Source: Crotalaria pallida | Taxonomy: Eukaryota; Streptophyta; Magnoliopsida; Fabales; Fabaceae | DNA: 64,000 bases | Direction of reading: 5' to 3' | NCBI GenBank assembly: GCA_037953625.1 | Contig: CM075649.1 | Coordinates: 97,221,290 to 97,285,289, forward strand | Shown here: positions 44,848-56,300 of the stretch, in pieces | Numbering within the stretch: position 1 is the stretch's first letter | Layout: each line of letters opens with the position of its first letter | The notes under the pieces: model-generated | The model's input: only the letters and a program-made list of their open reading frames with translations | Databases searched by the model: none | Told to the model about the DNA's origin: nothing | Position numbers and translations under genes: made by a program

Positions 44848-45093
44848 GAACTGTCCAGAATTTTAAAAATTTCAATTTTTCATGCAAAAACATTTTTCAT
44901 ACACAAACACATAGAAACACTTAGCATTTAGCAAGTAACACACATACAAATAAAGCAATTAACATATTATAGAAAACATACACACATAACTACATATAAA
45001 AAAATAAGAAACACTTTAATAAGATACAACAACTCAAAATACAAATCACATTGAAATAGACTTGAAGGTGATTTCGAAAAGCATCAAATACAA
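44848..45093 (-). other. Copia-2 spacer after pol
   Basis: About 245 bp of A/T-rich, CA-repeat-like sequence (ACACATAC words) lies between the pol stop and the palindrome array. No ORF or other signal is seen. Confidence 0.6.
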
Positions 45094-48000
45094 TTAGCTA
45101 ATAGTTGATTCATCAAAAATACCAAGTTCTCTTCGAATCTTATAAAATGTGTCCCTTGGTAATGGTTTTGTAAAGATATCAGCTAATTGATCCGAAGTTT
45201 GAACAAACTCAATAACACAATCACCTTTTTGAACATGATCTCTCAAAAAGTGATGCCTAATTTCAATATGCTTTGTCCTTGAGTGTAATACTGGATTTTT
45301 AGTCAAATTAATTGCCGAAGTGTTATCACACTTTATAGGGATTTTTGTCAAATTTAAACCAAAATCAGATAATTGTTGTTTCATCCAAAGGATTTGAGCA
45401 CAACAACTACCGGCTGCTATGTATTCGGCCTCCGCGGTTGATAAAGCTACACAATTTTGCTTTTTAGAAAACCACGATACAAGTGAATTACCAATTAAAT
45501 GGCATGTTCCGCTTGTACTTTTTCGCTCAAATTTACAACCGGCAAAGTCAGAGTCCGAATAACCTATAAGTTTTAGAAAAGCATCCCTAGGATAATAAAG
45601 TCCAGTATTCGTTGTACCCTTTAAGTATTTCATAATTCTTTTGACAGCAGTTAGATGCGACTCTTTCGGTTTTGCTTGAAAACGTGCACACATACATACA
45701 CTAAACATGATGTCAGGCCTAGATGCAGTTAAGTATAACAAACTACCAATAATACCACGATACTTCGTTACCTCTACCGCTTTTCCAGCCTCATCTTGAT
45801 CTAGGTAGCATGCAACGCTCATTGGTGTAGAAGCGGATTTGCACGAGTCCATCCCAAAACGTTTGAGAAGCTCTCTACAATATTTACTCTGATGAATATA
45901 AATTCCATCATTAAGCTGCTTTATTTGAAGGCCAAGAAAGAATGTAAGCTCTCCCATCATCGACATCTCAAATTCGCTTTGCATCAAGTCTGAAAACTTC
46001 TTACACAAGTTCTCATTAGTAGCACCAAATATAATATCGTCAACATATATTTGAACCAATAAAATATCCTTACCGGAACGTTCAATAAAAAGTGTAGTGT
46101 CACCAGTGCCTCGTTTAAAACCTTTTTGTAATAAAAAATTGCTTAGTCGGTCGTACCAAGCTCTAGGAGCTTGTTTCAAACCGTACAAAGCCTTTTTCAG
46201 TTTGAAAACGTAGTCCGGATGCTCAAAACTCTCGAATCCAGGAGGTTGTGACACGTAAACTTCCTCTTGAATGTATCCGTTAAGAAAGGCGCTCTTAACA
46301 TCCATTTGATACAATTTAAAATTCATTATCGAAGCAAAAGCGAGAAGAATACGAATAGCTTCTAGTCTAGCAACAGGAGCATATGTCTCATCGTAATCGA
46401 TTCCTTCTTCTTGACTATAACCTTGTGCTACCAACCTAGCTTTATTCCTAACAATAATACCCGATTCATCTAACTTATTCCTATAGATCCACCGAGTACC
46501 AATTACAGGACGATCATCGGGTTTTGGCACAAGCTCCCAAACTTGGTTTCTTTCAAATTGATTTAATTCTTCTTGCATGGCCATAATCCAATGATCATCT
46601 TGAATAGCCTCTTTGATACTTTTAGGTTCTATTTGAGATACAAAGGCAACATAATAACAAAAATTATTTAAAGTGCGTCGGGTTACCACTCCCTTCGCAA
46701 TGTCACCTAAGATGTTAGAAATCGGATGATTTTTGTTTGATTTCCAAGCTATTGGTAATTGAGATTGAATCTCTTGTGCTAAGTCTTTATCTTGTGCTTG
46801 CACCTCTCCATCTTCAATTTGATTCTCTTCCATTTGTTGTGGTGTTGACTTCTCATGATCAAAAAATGTACCTATATTATCATCATCACAAGAAACAACA
46901 CAATCTTCTTTCGAAGATTCATCAAATACAACATGCACGGATTCCTCAACGGTTAATGTTCTTTTATTGTAGACTCTATATGCTTTGCTATGGGTTGAAT
47001 AACCTATGAATATGCCTTCGTCGGCTTTGGAGTCAAACTTGCCGACCGGTTCCTTTCCGTTATTTAAAACAAACACCTTACACCCAAAAACATAAAAATG
47101 TGAAATATTTGGCTTTCGCCCTTTTAAAAGTTCATAAGGTGTTTTATTTAAATGCGGATGATTAAGAACCCTATTAAGCACATAACAAGCAGTGTTTACT
47201 GCATAAACCCAAAAATATTTAGGAACAATTGATTCTATCAACATAGTACGAGCAAGTTCCACTAATATTCTATTTTTCCTTTCTACAACTCCGTTTTGCT
47301 CCGGAGTCCTAGGGGCCGAAAATTGATGATCAATACCAAACTTATCACAAAACGCATCAATCCTAGTGTTTTCAAACTCACCTCCGTGATCACTTCTAAT
47401 AGACACAATTTTCAAACTTAGTTGATTTTGGATGAGTTTGGCAAACTTTTTAAAACATTTATAAACTTCACTTTTTGCGGATAAAAATAAAGTCCATGTG
47501 AATCTAGTAAAATCGTCTACTAAAACAAATCCATAGTAATTGCCACCTAAAATTTTAATTTGTGAAGGGCCAAACAAATCCATATGGATTAGCTCCAAAG
47601 GCTTTGTTGTGCTTATCACATTTTTAGGTTTAAAAGAACTTTTAACTTGCTTGCACTTTTGACAAGAGTCACAAATGCCATCAAGCTTAAAATTTAGTTT
47701 AGGCAAACCAATCACTAAATCTTTTCGCAAAAGTTTGTTTAATTGATTCACATTCACATGAGCAATTCGTCTATGCCAAAGACGAATTTCATCATTAAAA
47801 GATTTGAAACATTTTGAAAATAGTGAAGTTATCTCATCCAAATCAATTAAGTAAGTGTTATTAGAGCGACGACCAACAAACTTAACACTATCATCTATAG
47901 AAGACTTAATGAAACATAATTCCGGGGTAAAAGTCACATAATTGCCCATATCGCATAGTTGGCTTATACTAAGCAAGTTGTGTTCTAAGCCTTCTACGTA

Positions 48001-48201
48001 TAGGACATTTTCTATGACAAGGTTAGATACGTTACCGATCTTCCCGACTCCTAGAATTTTGCCCTTGTTGTTGTCGCCGTATGTCACAAATCCATCACTT
48101 TTCGGAGTAAGTTCCATGAAGTGCGTTTTGTCTCCCGTCATGTGTCTCGAACAACCACTATCCAAGTATCATTTGCGCTCTTTGGTTCGAAGACACACCT
48201 A
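45094..48201 (-). pseudogene. Copia-2 pol: protease, integrase, RT, RNase H; one nonsense codon
   Basis: The long open frame runs from 48165 to 45094 (1023 codons). It begins in the protease active site (LDSGCSRHMTGD). Directly upstream in frame is TGA at 48169-48171, where the family has Trp (WYLDSG), preceded by VCLRTKERK back to a TAG at 48199-48201. Domains in order: integrase zinc finger (HRRIAHVN...CDSCQKCKQ); integrase core (IHMDLFGPS, SDHGGEFEN, TPEQNGVVERKNR); RT (KARLVAQGYSQEEGIDYDET, MDVKSAFLNG, and catalytic QIYVDDIIFG near residue 707); RNase H (SDSDFAGCKFERKSTSG, ALSTAEAEYIAA, and SRTKHIEIRHHFLRD). Every catalytic motif looks intact. Only the TGA blocks the enzyme part. Confidence 0.92.
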
Positions 48202-48212
48202 CAAGAAAGATA

Positions 48213-50009
48213 TCATTTGGTTGACTTAGGTACCCAAGTGGTCTTGGGTCCTTTGTTGTTAGCATGGGGAGAAGTCCCCTTAACAATCCAAATATATTCA
48301 CCGCTTGGTATACCAAATTTATTTATATTACATTTATTCGTGGTATGCCCAAAGATCCCACAATAATGGCAAGTTGGGTTTTTAGAAATCTTATTCTTTG
48401 AAAATCCACCAACTTTGCGATAATTGCGTTTCTTAGGTTTGGTATAGCCAAGACCGGATCTATTGCTATTGTTCCTTTGAGTTGAAAGCAAATGATCTAA
48501 TGAAGTATCTCCTTTCATGAGCCTTGCAAGTCGATCATTCAAATTAAAAACTTCTTTTTCCAAAGACTTGCAATTTTCACAAGATGGAGTCTCATTTGAT
48601 TTCAATTCACAATTGCATGTAGAGTTTGCATAAATGAGTTCAAGAGTTTCATTTTGAAGCTTAAGTTCTTCTAAATCTTTTTGAAGTTCAATTATCTTTT
48701 CATGTTGCTTCATTATGAAATTCTTTCTTTCAACATTTATTTTAGCAAGTTTCTTCAACTCTTTATGCATCTCTACATACACATTGTACAACTCATTGAA
48801 TGAAGGAGAATTAGAACTAGAGCTAGCATCGGAAAGATAATCTACCTCATTGACGTTGTCACTTGATTTAATGCTCGAAGATTCCTCTTCATCAAGCTTC
48901 GTCATCAAACATAGATTTGCAAGTTCTTCATCATCCGATGAGCTAGATGTTGATTGACTCTCCTCTTCATCCCATACTATGTAAGCACTTTTTCCTTTAG
49001 ATGAGTTGAACTTAGAGTTGTCACCTTCCGACTTCTTAGAATGAGTTGGGCATTTTGATCGATAGTGACCAAGCTTTCCACACCCATGACACTTGATGTA
49101 ATCCTTGTTAGTCTTATTTCTTGGTTGTGAGTCCTTAGAATCTCTTTGTCTATTCTTATTAAAGTTTCCCTTACTCTTAAAGAACCTACCAAGCTTTTTA
49201 ACTAGCAAGCCAAGGGTCTCATCATCTATATCGGAGTCCGAGTCATCCACTTGAGAGTTTTCCTCTTGTGCCTTAAGAGATTTTGAAGTTGATTTAAGAG
49301 CAATCCCCTTTTTCTTTCTATCGGCATCTTCATTCATGGATAACCGTCCAAGCTCCATTTCATGCTCTTGAAGTTTTCCGAATAGAGTTGCTAAATCAAT
49401 TTGATCCACGTCTCTAGCTTCCATAATGGCCGTCACCTTAGGTTGCCATTCCCTGCTAAGACATCTCAAAATCTTATTAACAACTTTACCATTAGTAATA
49501 ACTTTTCCAAGTGCAGAAAGATGATTTATGATATGAGTGAACCGCTTTTGCATGTCACCTATGTTTTCATTAGGTAACATACGAAAGAGTTCATATTCAT
49601 GCATGAGTGTATTTAACCTAGCCCTTCTAACCTCCAAAGTGCCCTCATGTGTGACTTGTAATGTGTCCCACATTTGTTTAGCATCAACACATTGAGATAC
49701 TCGAAAGAACTCATCATAAGAAAGAGCGGACGTGATGATATTTTTAGCTTTTAAATCAAATGCAACTTTCTTCTTATCATCATTGTCCCAACTCGATTGA
49801 GGTTTGACCAAAACAACATCATTTACTTTCGTTTGAGGAACAAAAGGTCCATTCTCTATGGCGTTCCAAATTTCCATATATATGGCTTGAATAAAAATTT
49901 TCATGCGGACCTTCCAATAAGCATAACCCTCACCATTGAATAGTGGAGGACGATTAATGGAAGTTCCTTCACCACCAAAAGGATTTGAAATTGAGCCCAT
50001 TGTTTCCAA
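48213..50009 (-). CDS. Copia-2 gag
   Basis: This uninterrupted 598-codon gag starts at ATG 50009 (METMGSISNPFGGEG) and ends at TGA 48213-48215. It is a close relative of Copia-1 gag. The capsid-like domain (AKQMWDTLQVTHEGT) is followed by acidic repeats, a CCHC (CHGCGKLGHYRSKC, about residue 308), a coiled-coil region (QHEKIIELQKDLEELKLQ) and a second CCHC (CHYCGIFGHTTNKC). The following pol is in another frame, two steps away, probably because of a 1-bp loss near the gag end. The protein should assemble the particle and could in principle package Copia-1 RNA, which is an inference. Confidence 0.93.
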   Translation of the reverse strand: METMGSISNPFGGEGTSINRPPLFNGEGYAYWKVRMKIFIQAIYMEIWNAIENGPFVPQTKVNDVVLVKPQSSWDNDDKKKVAFDLKAKNIITSALSYDEFFRVSQCVDAKQMWDTLQVTHEGTLEVRRARLNTLMHEYELFRMLPNENIGDMQKRFTHIINHLSALGKVITNGKVVNKILRCLSREWQPKVTAIMEARDVDQIDLATLFGKLQEHEMELGRLSMNEDADRKKKGIALKSTSKSLKAQEENSQVDDSDSDIDDETLGLLVKKLGRFFKSKGNFNKNRQRDSKDSQPRNKTNKDYIKCHGCGKLGHYRSKCPTHSKKSEGDNSKFNSSKGKSAYIVWDEEESQSTSSSSDDEELANLCLMTKLDEEESSSIKSSDNVNEVDYLSDASSSSNSPSFNELYNVYVEMHKELKKLAKINVERKNFIMKQHEKIIELQKDLEELKLQNETLELIYANSTCNCELKSNETPSCENCKSLEKEVFNLNDRLARLMKGDTSLDHLLSTQRNNSNRSGLGYTKPKKRNYRKVGGFSKNKISKNPTCHYCGIFGHTTNKCNINKFGIPSGEYIWIVKGTSPHANNKGPKTTWVPKSTK

Positions 50010-50041
50010 GTAAAAGGATCTTTTCGAAAAAGCTTTTTAAG

Positions 50042-50072
50042 GCTCGGATTTTTCGTCCGAGCTCTGATACCA
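50042..50072 (-). other. Copia-2 primer-binding site and adjacent stem-loop
   Basis: On the minus strand TGGTATCAGAGC (50072-50061) is the initiator tRNA-Met site. It overlaps a perfect 7-bp stem, GCTCGGA/TCCGAGC, around CGAAAAA (50062-50042). Copia-1 has an equivalent weaker stem at 2202-2222. A role in packaging or primer placement is possible but not shown. Confidence 0.8.
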
Positions 50073-50074
50073 CT

Positions 50075-51618
50075 TGTTGGAAACCAACAAGCGGCTCAAT
50101 ATAGTCTAGAGGGGGGGTGAATAGAATATTGAAGCCTTATTACAGATTTTTCGTCCACCTAAAAGAATGGTTTTATGAAAATAAATTTTCTTAAAAATTC
50201 AAGTCAGATTACTCGAGTAACTCAAGACTTCACTCGAGTAATACGCAAGCAAAAATAATTTCACTCGAGTATTCAGCAAATCACTCGAGTATTACGAAAG
50301 CTATTTTTAAATCACTCGAGTAACAGAAAACCTACTCGAGTAATGCTCATAAACTGAAAGCAGATTACTCGAGTGACAAGAACTTTACTCGAGTAAACTG
50401 GGTAAAATTCAATTAAAACTCAGTTTTCAATGGAGTTCTTCAAGAATAACAATGCTATGATGATTCAACAAATTATGAATGATTAATGTGAACAATTTCA
50501 AGTAATATTAACATGCAATTTTAGATCAATTGAGTTGAATTAAGAAAACCCCAATTCTAACCTAAAAATGCAATTGTTAATGAATTAATGCAATACAAGG
50601 AATGAAAAATAAAAGAGACACAAGGATTTATCCTGGTTCACTTTCACCCACTTGAAAGCTACTCCAGTCCCCTCTTGAATCAAGAGAGATTCTTCACTAC
50701 AAATCTTCAAATGTAGATTTTACAATGTTTTAAGATGCAACTAGATTCTTAGTTCTCCTATCTTAAAACCCAACACAAAGTGTGTACCAAACACTTTGAT
50801 CTAATCTACCCCTTTTGAGTATTCTAGATTTCCTTGCTAATTGATTGAAGATGCTTCCAACCAATCCTCTTTTCTTGCTTTGATTTGATCCTCAAAGTCT
50901 TCCTTGTGAGATTCTTCACTTGTGTTGAAACTTCAATAATGCAATCACAAATTGCAAATCTTCAACAACCACTAAGAACAAAAATTATGATCTCAAGAAT
51001 ATTTGAACAATGAAAGAAATAGAGTGAAGAATGAAAAGTTCTTTGTTGAATCTTGATAGCTCTTGAAAGATGTAAAATAGCTCTTGAATTGCTTTTTAAA
51101 GTATATAGAAAATTGTAAGAATGAATGTCTATCATTTGTGAAAGAGAAAATTAAGTCCTTTTATAATTTTCCAAAAACTGATTGAATTACTCGAGTAAAC
51201 CATATAACATTACTCGATTAAAACATGTCAGATTAAGTTACTCGAGTGATGTGTAAACCATTACTCGATTAACCTGTCATGACATAAATTACTCGAGTGA
51301 ACCAATACTCATTACTCGAGTGAACTGATCAGAATCTGAATAAAAACAAGGTTTTTCTAAAAGGATTTTCACAAAACTTTTAATAGAGCTATTTAATCAA
51401 GATTTAAAGTATCTTCACTCTTAATCAAACATTATTTAAATATTCTTAAAATCACCTAAGCTACCCACACCAATGAGATGCATTGCATAAGAATAAAGAT
51501 TACATTGAAATAGAATTAATAAAAATCCTAATTCTAATCTTCATGTGGTGTAGCTTGCTTGTTGCCAATGTTGTTGCTTGGAGAGAGATTGTTAGCATCA
51601 AAACATGAGAATCCTACA
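50075..51618 (-). repeat. Copia-2 right (5') LTR
   Basis: This 1544-bp LTR is nearly identical to 41008-42551 and has both palindrome arrays (50211-50394 and about 51189-51321). It is followed directly by interrupted Gypsy-1 coding sequence at 51619. Confidence 0.95.
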
Positions 51619-53185
51619 AAGCCATGACTTGATTGGCAGATACGTGCTTAGGTAAGGATTCGTCAGGGTTTTCAGAAGTTAGGGTCTTAGTGAAACAATT
51701 CAACTGAACATGGTTAGGGGATAACCAGTCCATTCCTACGATAACATCGATTTGGGATAAGGGTAATGTTATCAGGTCAGTGGGATAAGTCCTATAATCT
51801 ATTGCTACCGGACACTTAGGGCAGAAAGTTGAAACTGTGACTGGGTAACTAGTAGGGGTAAACACAATCAAATCATATGGTAGAGAAGCTACCATTAGGT
51901 GCAATCTACTCACAACATCATCGGATATAAAAGAGTGCGTAGCACCCGAATCATACAACACATTCAAGGAATTCTCGCGTATAAGACATGTACCTTGGAT
52001 GAGACCATCGTGGTTTGAAGCCTCTACACCACTCATCGTAAACACCTTTCCCCTAGCTTGTGGCCTCGCAGCATTTCCAGCATCATTTCCTTTTCTTTGT
52101 TTGGGGCATACCCTTGCAAAATGACCAGGTTCTTGACAGATGAAGCAAACAGGTTTGGGATTACACCCATTGCCAAAGTGGCGTCTATCGCATCGAGTAC
52201 AGAGAGGTGGTGATGTTTCAGAATTCCTATCAGTAGGGTTATTGTTGTAGCGGTTCCTACTCCCATTGTTGCTCCAAGTGTTGGCATTCCTATCCCCCCG
52301 GTTGCCATTGTTGCGATTGTTGTTCCTTTGGAATCTCGATCCTCCATACCGATTATCCCTTCTACCTCCGAATCGATTGTAGGGTCCTCGCCCATGCTGG
52401 GTTCCTTGCCTCACGTTCTGGTAATTGGGGTTGTTCCTCATTGGTCCATGGGAACTTGAGGGTACAGTAGACTTATTACCGACGTTCTTCGCCTTAAGCC
52501 CATCCTCATAGATTCTACATCGGCTTACTAAGAGAGGAAAGCTCTCGATTCCCATATGTATAAAAGCCATCTTAATCTCAGTCTTAAGTCCATCGAGAAA
52601 CTTTGCGCACTTCGACTGATCGTTTCCCGGTTGATTGTAGTGTGGCACGTACTTCACTAGCTCCTCAAATTTTGCAGCATATTCGCCGACCGACATATTC
52701 CCTTGGGCCAAGTGCATGAACTCTATCTCCTTCTTCAACTTCATATCGATAGGAAAATACTTCTCCAGAAATCTTTGCTTGAAGGAGTCCCAAGTGACAG
52801 CTTGTTGTTGAACCTCCATAACTTGCCTAGTGTTCTCCCACCAATCAGATGCCTCCTTCGTCAACATGTAGACCGCGTAGGTTACCTTCTGAGCATCGGT
52901 GCATTGCATAGCGGTAAAGATCTTCTCTAACTCCCTAATCCATTCATTAGCATTCTCCGAAGCATATCCACCGGCGAATTCCTTAGGGTTCCTCTTACAA
53001 AACTCATCTAATCCTCTAAAATCCTGAGGTCCTAAGTTTTGGTTTTGGTTGTTCTGCTGGGCCTGCTGGTGCATCGCGTTGAGATTCTCATTCATGCCCA
53101 GAACTGCAGCAGTCAGCTCGTTCAGCATGTCCTCGGTGTTCCGAGCCGCTTCAGGCGCATGACGACCTCTTCCTCTTCCAGACAT
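51619..53185 (-). pseudogene. Gypsy-1 gag and protease, cut off by Copia-2
   Basis: The start is ATG 53185 (MSGRGRGRHAPEAARN). It encodes a chromovirus gag: a helical N-terminus (NEWIRELEKIFTAMQC, EASDWWENTRQVME), the conserved WDSFKQRFLEKYFP and NMSVGEYAAKFEELVK motifs, an Arg/Asn-rich linker, and a CCHC (CFICQEPGHFARVC). The aspartic protease follows (LYDSGATHSFISDD, IDVIVGMDWL). The frame stays open up to the Copia-2 LTR, and its last codons (NQVMAL) reach the junction. The continuation is at 40929 on the other side of Copia-2. Confidence 0.92.
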
Positions 53186-53318
53186 CGTAAGCTATATTCA
53201 TTAACGCACTAACAATTCAATATACCTACTAACGCATCTAAGCATACAACCTAATATATCTAGAGAGCACACAACAGAGAACATGTAAGGCCATGTTCAG
53301 GCCGCATGGACAACCATT

Positions 53319-53330
53319 GCTCTGATACCA
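53319..53330 (-). other. Gypsy-1 primer-binding site
   Basis: TGGTATCAGAGC on the minus strand lies five bases (CTTGG) after the 5' LTR end. It is complementary to initiator tRNA-Met. The 133 bp between it and gag hold no ORF. Confidence 0.9.
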
Positions 53331-53335
53331 CCAAG

Positions 53336-56300
53336 TGTAACACCTCGATTTGGAAAACTCGAAATAAACACTCATCAAATGTTAATTAATTCTTTTAGGA
53401 AAAATAGGGTGAAATTTTTTTTTTTGAAACGGGAACAACACTCGACTATCGACTTTCCCAAAACAAGGTATTACTTTTAAAAATCCTTTTCTCAAAAACG
53501 TTTGCGGAAGTTTCTGAAAACAGTTTGATATTAAAAACTCACTTTAAATAAAAGATTAAAACATTTGGTCACTGGGAAACATATTTGATTTGCTTAAAAC
53601 AGTTTATCTATCGGATCACGACAGTCCTTCAAAAACAGTTTAGAAAATAGACCATAAAAGTTCTCACCAAAAGTGGCCACCACAGAACATTGGTGCCATT
53701 CTTACATAAACATATGTCTTAACAAAAGCATTTCAAGAAGATAAGGGGTACACTTGATACATATCAGCAAGGGTCCATTAGAACCTAACTATAAGCTACT
53801 AAGCAGCGTCCCCTTCACGATCCGCAACGTACGTCCTCAAAAGCAATCTCCGTCGTCCAATAGTAGCCCACTCGTCAGCACATCACGATCAGTAAGTCCT
53901 TCCTCCAGGAGTAGTATCCCCAGCTCCACCGTCTTTTAGAATCGAAGATTCATAGTCACATGTGCACAAGAAGTTGAGAGAGTAAGTTATCCGAATGGAA
54001 TTACTCCCATCGACTTCTTGGAATTACACTAGCGACGCATACCAGAATATAACAAACAATACAACAGACAATATAGCAGGCAATTATATAAGATGCAAGA
54101 GGATGCAATTCAATCATCACACTATTCTGACATTTTATCTTTTACTCAAAGGATTCTCTAAATCAATCATCTCGCAAGGCTGAATCTCTTTGACCATTTG
54201 TCTCGTAAAGTCAAAGTCTCTTGATTAGTTCGTCTCGTCTAGAAGAAGTCCTCTCGTTCACATATCTCGAGTCTATAACATCAGTAATTCAGGCTTTATA
54301 GTTCTAGGTCTCAGGTCTACATCTCCTTGGAATCCATCCACCTAGTCGGAAGCAATCAGGAGTACAGGATCTCTAACCACACCGGCTTTTACTGGATGGC
54401 AAAGTGAATGCATTCATATAAAAAGCCCGGGAAAATAAATAAAATAACCTCATCCGGCCGTGTTCGAGCATCCCTCTCACTGATCAAGAATTAGTCAAGG
54501 GGGTGTCCGTCGTCTTGTCTAGTGATCATGTGGTACTTCATCCACACCACTGTGTGACAAGCTCCGACTGAAATCCGCCAGGGCCCCTATGGTTTTTCCC
54601 ACCTAGACAGACTTCTCAAGGCTTCTTGACGAATCACCGTCATTGCCTTCCCCTATCTTAATCATCCAACTGAACACCACAAGGGTAATTCAGGTGTATC
54701 TTCCTCTCCACTACTTTGGGTTAGGTTTTCAAGGTCGTGGGGTTATACTTTTCTGTTCTAACGTCGACCCATCCTAAGTCATCTCCGCCATACAGCTCCG
54801 ACTATATGCGGAATGCTTCTGTGGGACTCGACCACTGTCTCTGACGGGCTCCGACCCATCCTGAATCATTTCGGCATACGGCTCTGACCAGTATGCAGGA
54901 TATCCACAACTTGTCTGACGGGCTACAACCCAATCAGAATCAACCTCGCCATATAGCTACGACTATATGCGGAACATTAATCATCCTTCTGAAGGGCTAC
55001 GACCCACTCAGAATCACCATCAGCATATGGCTCCGACCATATGCGGGATATCCATCAATCATCGATAGATAGGCTCCGACCTATCCCAAGTCACTCGCAC
55101 TCAACATATGGTTACGACCATAGAGAGGCTAACTCAACACATGGCTACAACCACGTGGAAACTATCATCATAGAACTCAGCACTCATGGCGTTCACGTTC
55201 AAAGCGTCGTCGTCATCATCATAGCGTCAGCTCGATCCACGTACTCAGCGCATCAGCATCATCCGATTCATCACGCGTTCCATCCCTTAGAGTTTCGCTC
55301 TAATCGTCGGGGGATTTCTTACAGTTTTCTATGTCTTTTCTATTCTTATCTTATATCGCGGGATGATGCAATATGCTCATGCAATGACTATATCACAACA
55401 ATACATCTCAGCATAAACAAATATATCAATCAATCAATACCATGTAATGGTATAGGTCTGAGTCTTCGTATACCTCGATACAAACAATCACACAACTTAT
55501 CGGGTATACTACTAACTACGATAGACCTTTACTCCGACTTTGAGAGAGTACGGAGTGTCCTAGCATACTCACTAGACACCAAAGCGTCTTAGGATAACTT
55601 CTCTCTCACCTGGATTCGCAGTTACCGAACCTACAAGTTCCGAGTGATTCGCTTACTTCCTCGCCTGCCCGACTCCAACTTCTTTCAAGTCCCATAAGAT
55701 AGATATGTGAGTGTTAAACTTTATTTACTTATTATTCTTAAAGTTATTCTCAAGACAACTTAAGAAAATCCAAACATTGTCTTTATTTAAAACCCAAAAC
55801 ATTAATTCTTTCACTCAAACTTGTCCAAGATCAATCACTAACTCTTATACTTTGAAATCATGAGAAAATAATCAATAAAAATTTATTTAAATAAAAAGTT
55901 TCTTTGCTGGTCCTTCTTGGACAGCATTGAGTTCAATTCCAAAAACACCGAAAAATTGCACTTTTCAAGCCAACTTTATCTTGGATCAATTACCCATGAA
56001 AACTAAACTTTAAGACACTTTGAAAACACTTTAAAACAAGAAATACATCTTAGAAAATTCTGGACAGCATTATGTCCTAAGTTTTAAATTCATTTTTCCA
56101 TTGTTTAAAACCAATTCAAACACATAGATAAATCAAGCATCTTGAAAACAATCAAATAAACACTTAAATCAATAACTTATCATGTTCAAACACTTAGATC
56201 TACATGAGGGCAGCAAGGTACTCAAGTAGAACAAATCAAACAAACATTCATTCATTCCAAATATTTCATAATCACAAGCCATCAAGTTACACATAAACAT

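Larger units (their letters stand above)
41008..51618 (-). mobile_element. Copia-2: young SIRE-like Ty1/copia element with extra 3' ORF
   Basis: The LTRs at 41008-42551 and 50075-51618 (1544 bp each) differ at about four sites that I can find, so it is probably the youngest insertion here. The minus-strand order is LTR, tRNA-Met primer site, gag (two CCHC), pol (protease, integrase, RT, RNase H), a long ACTCGAGT array, an extra ORF of the plant transposon protein type, polypurine tracts, LTR. It interrupts Gypsy-1 between protease and RT. No 5-bp target duplication is visible: the right flank is AAGCC and the left side carries the inverted leader fragment. Pol is almost intact. Confidence 0.95.
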
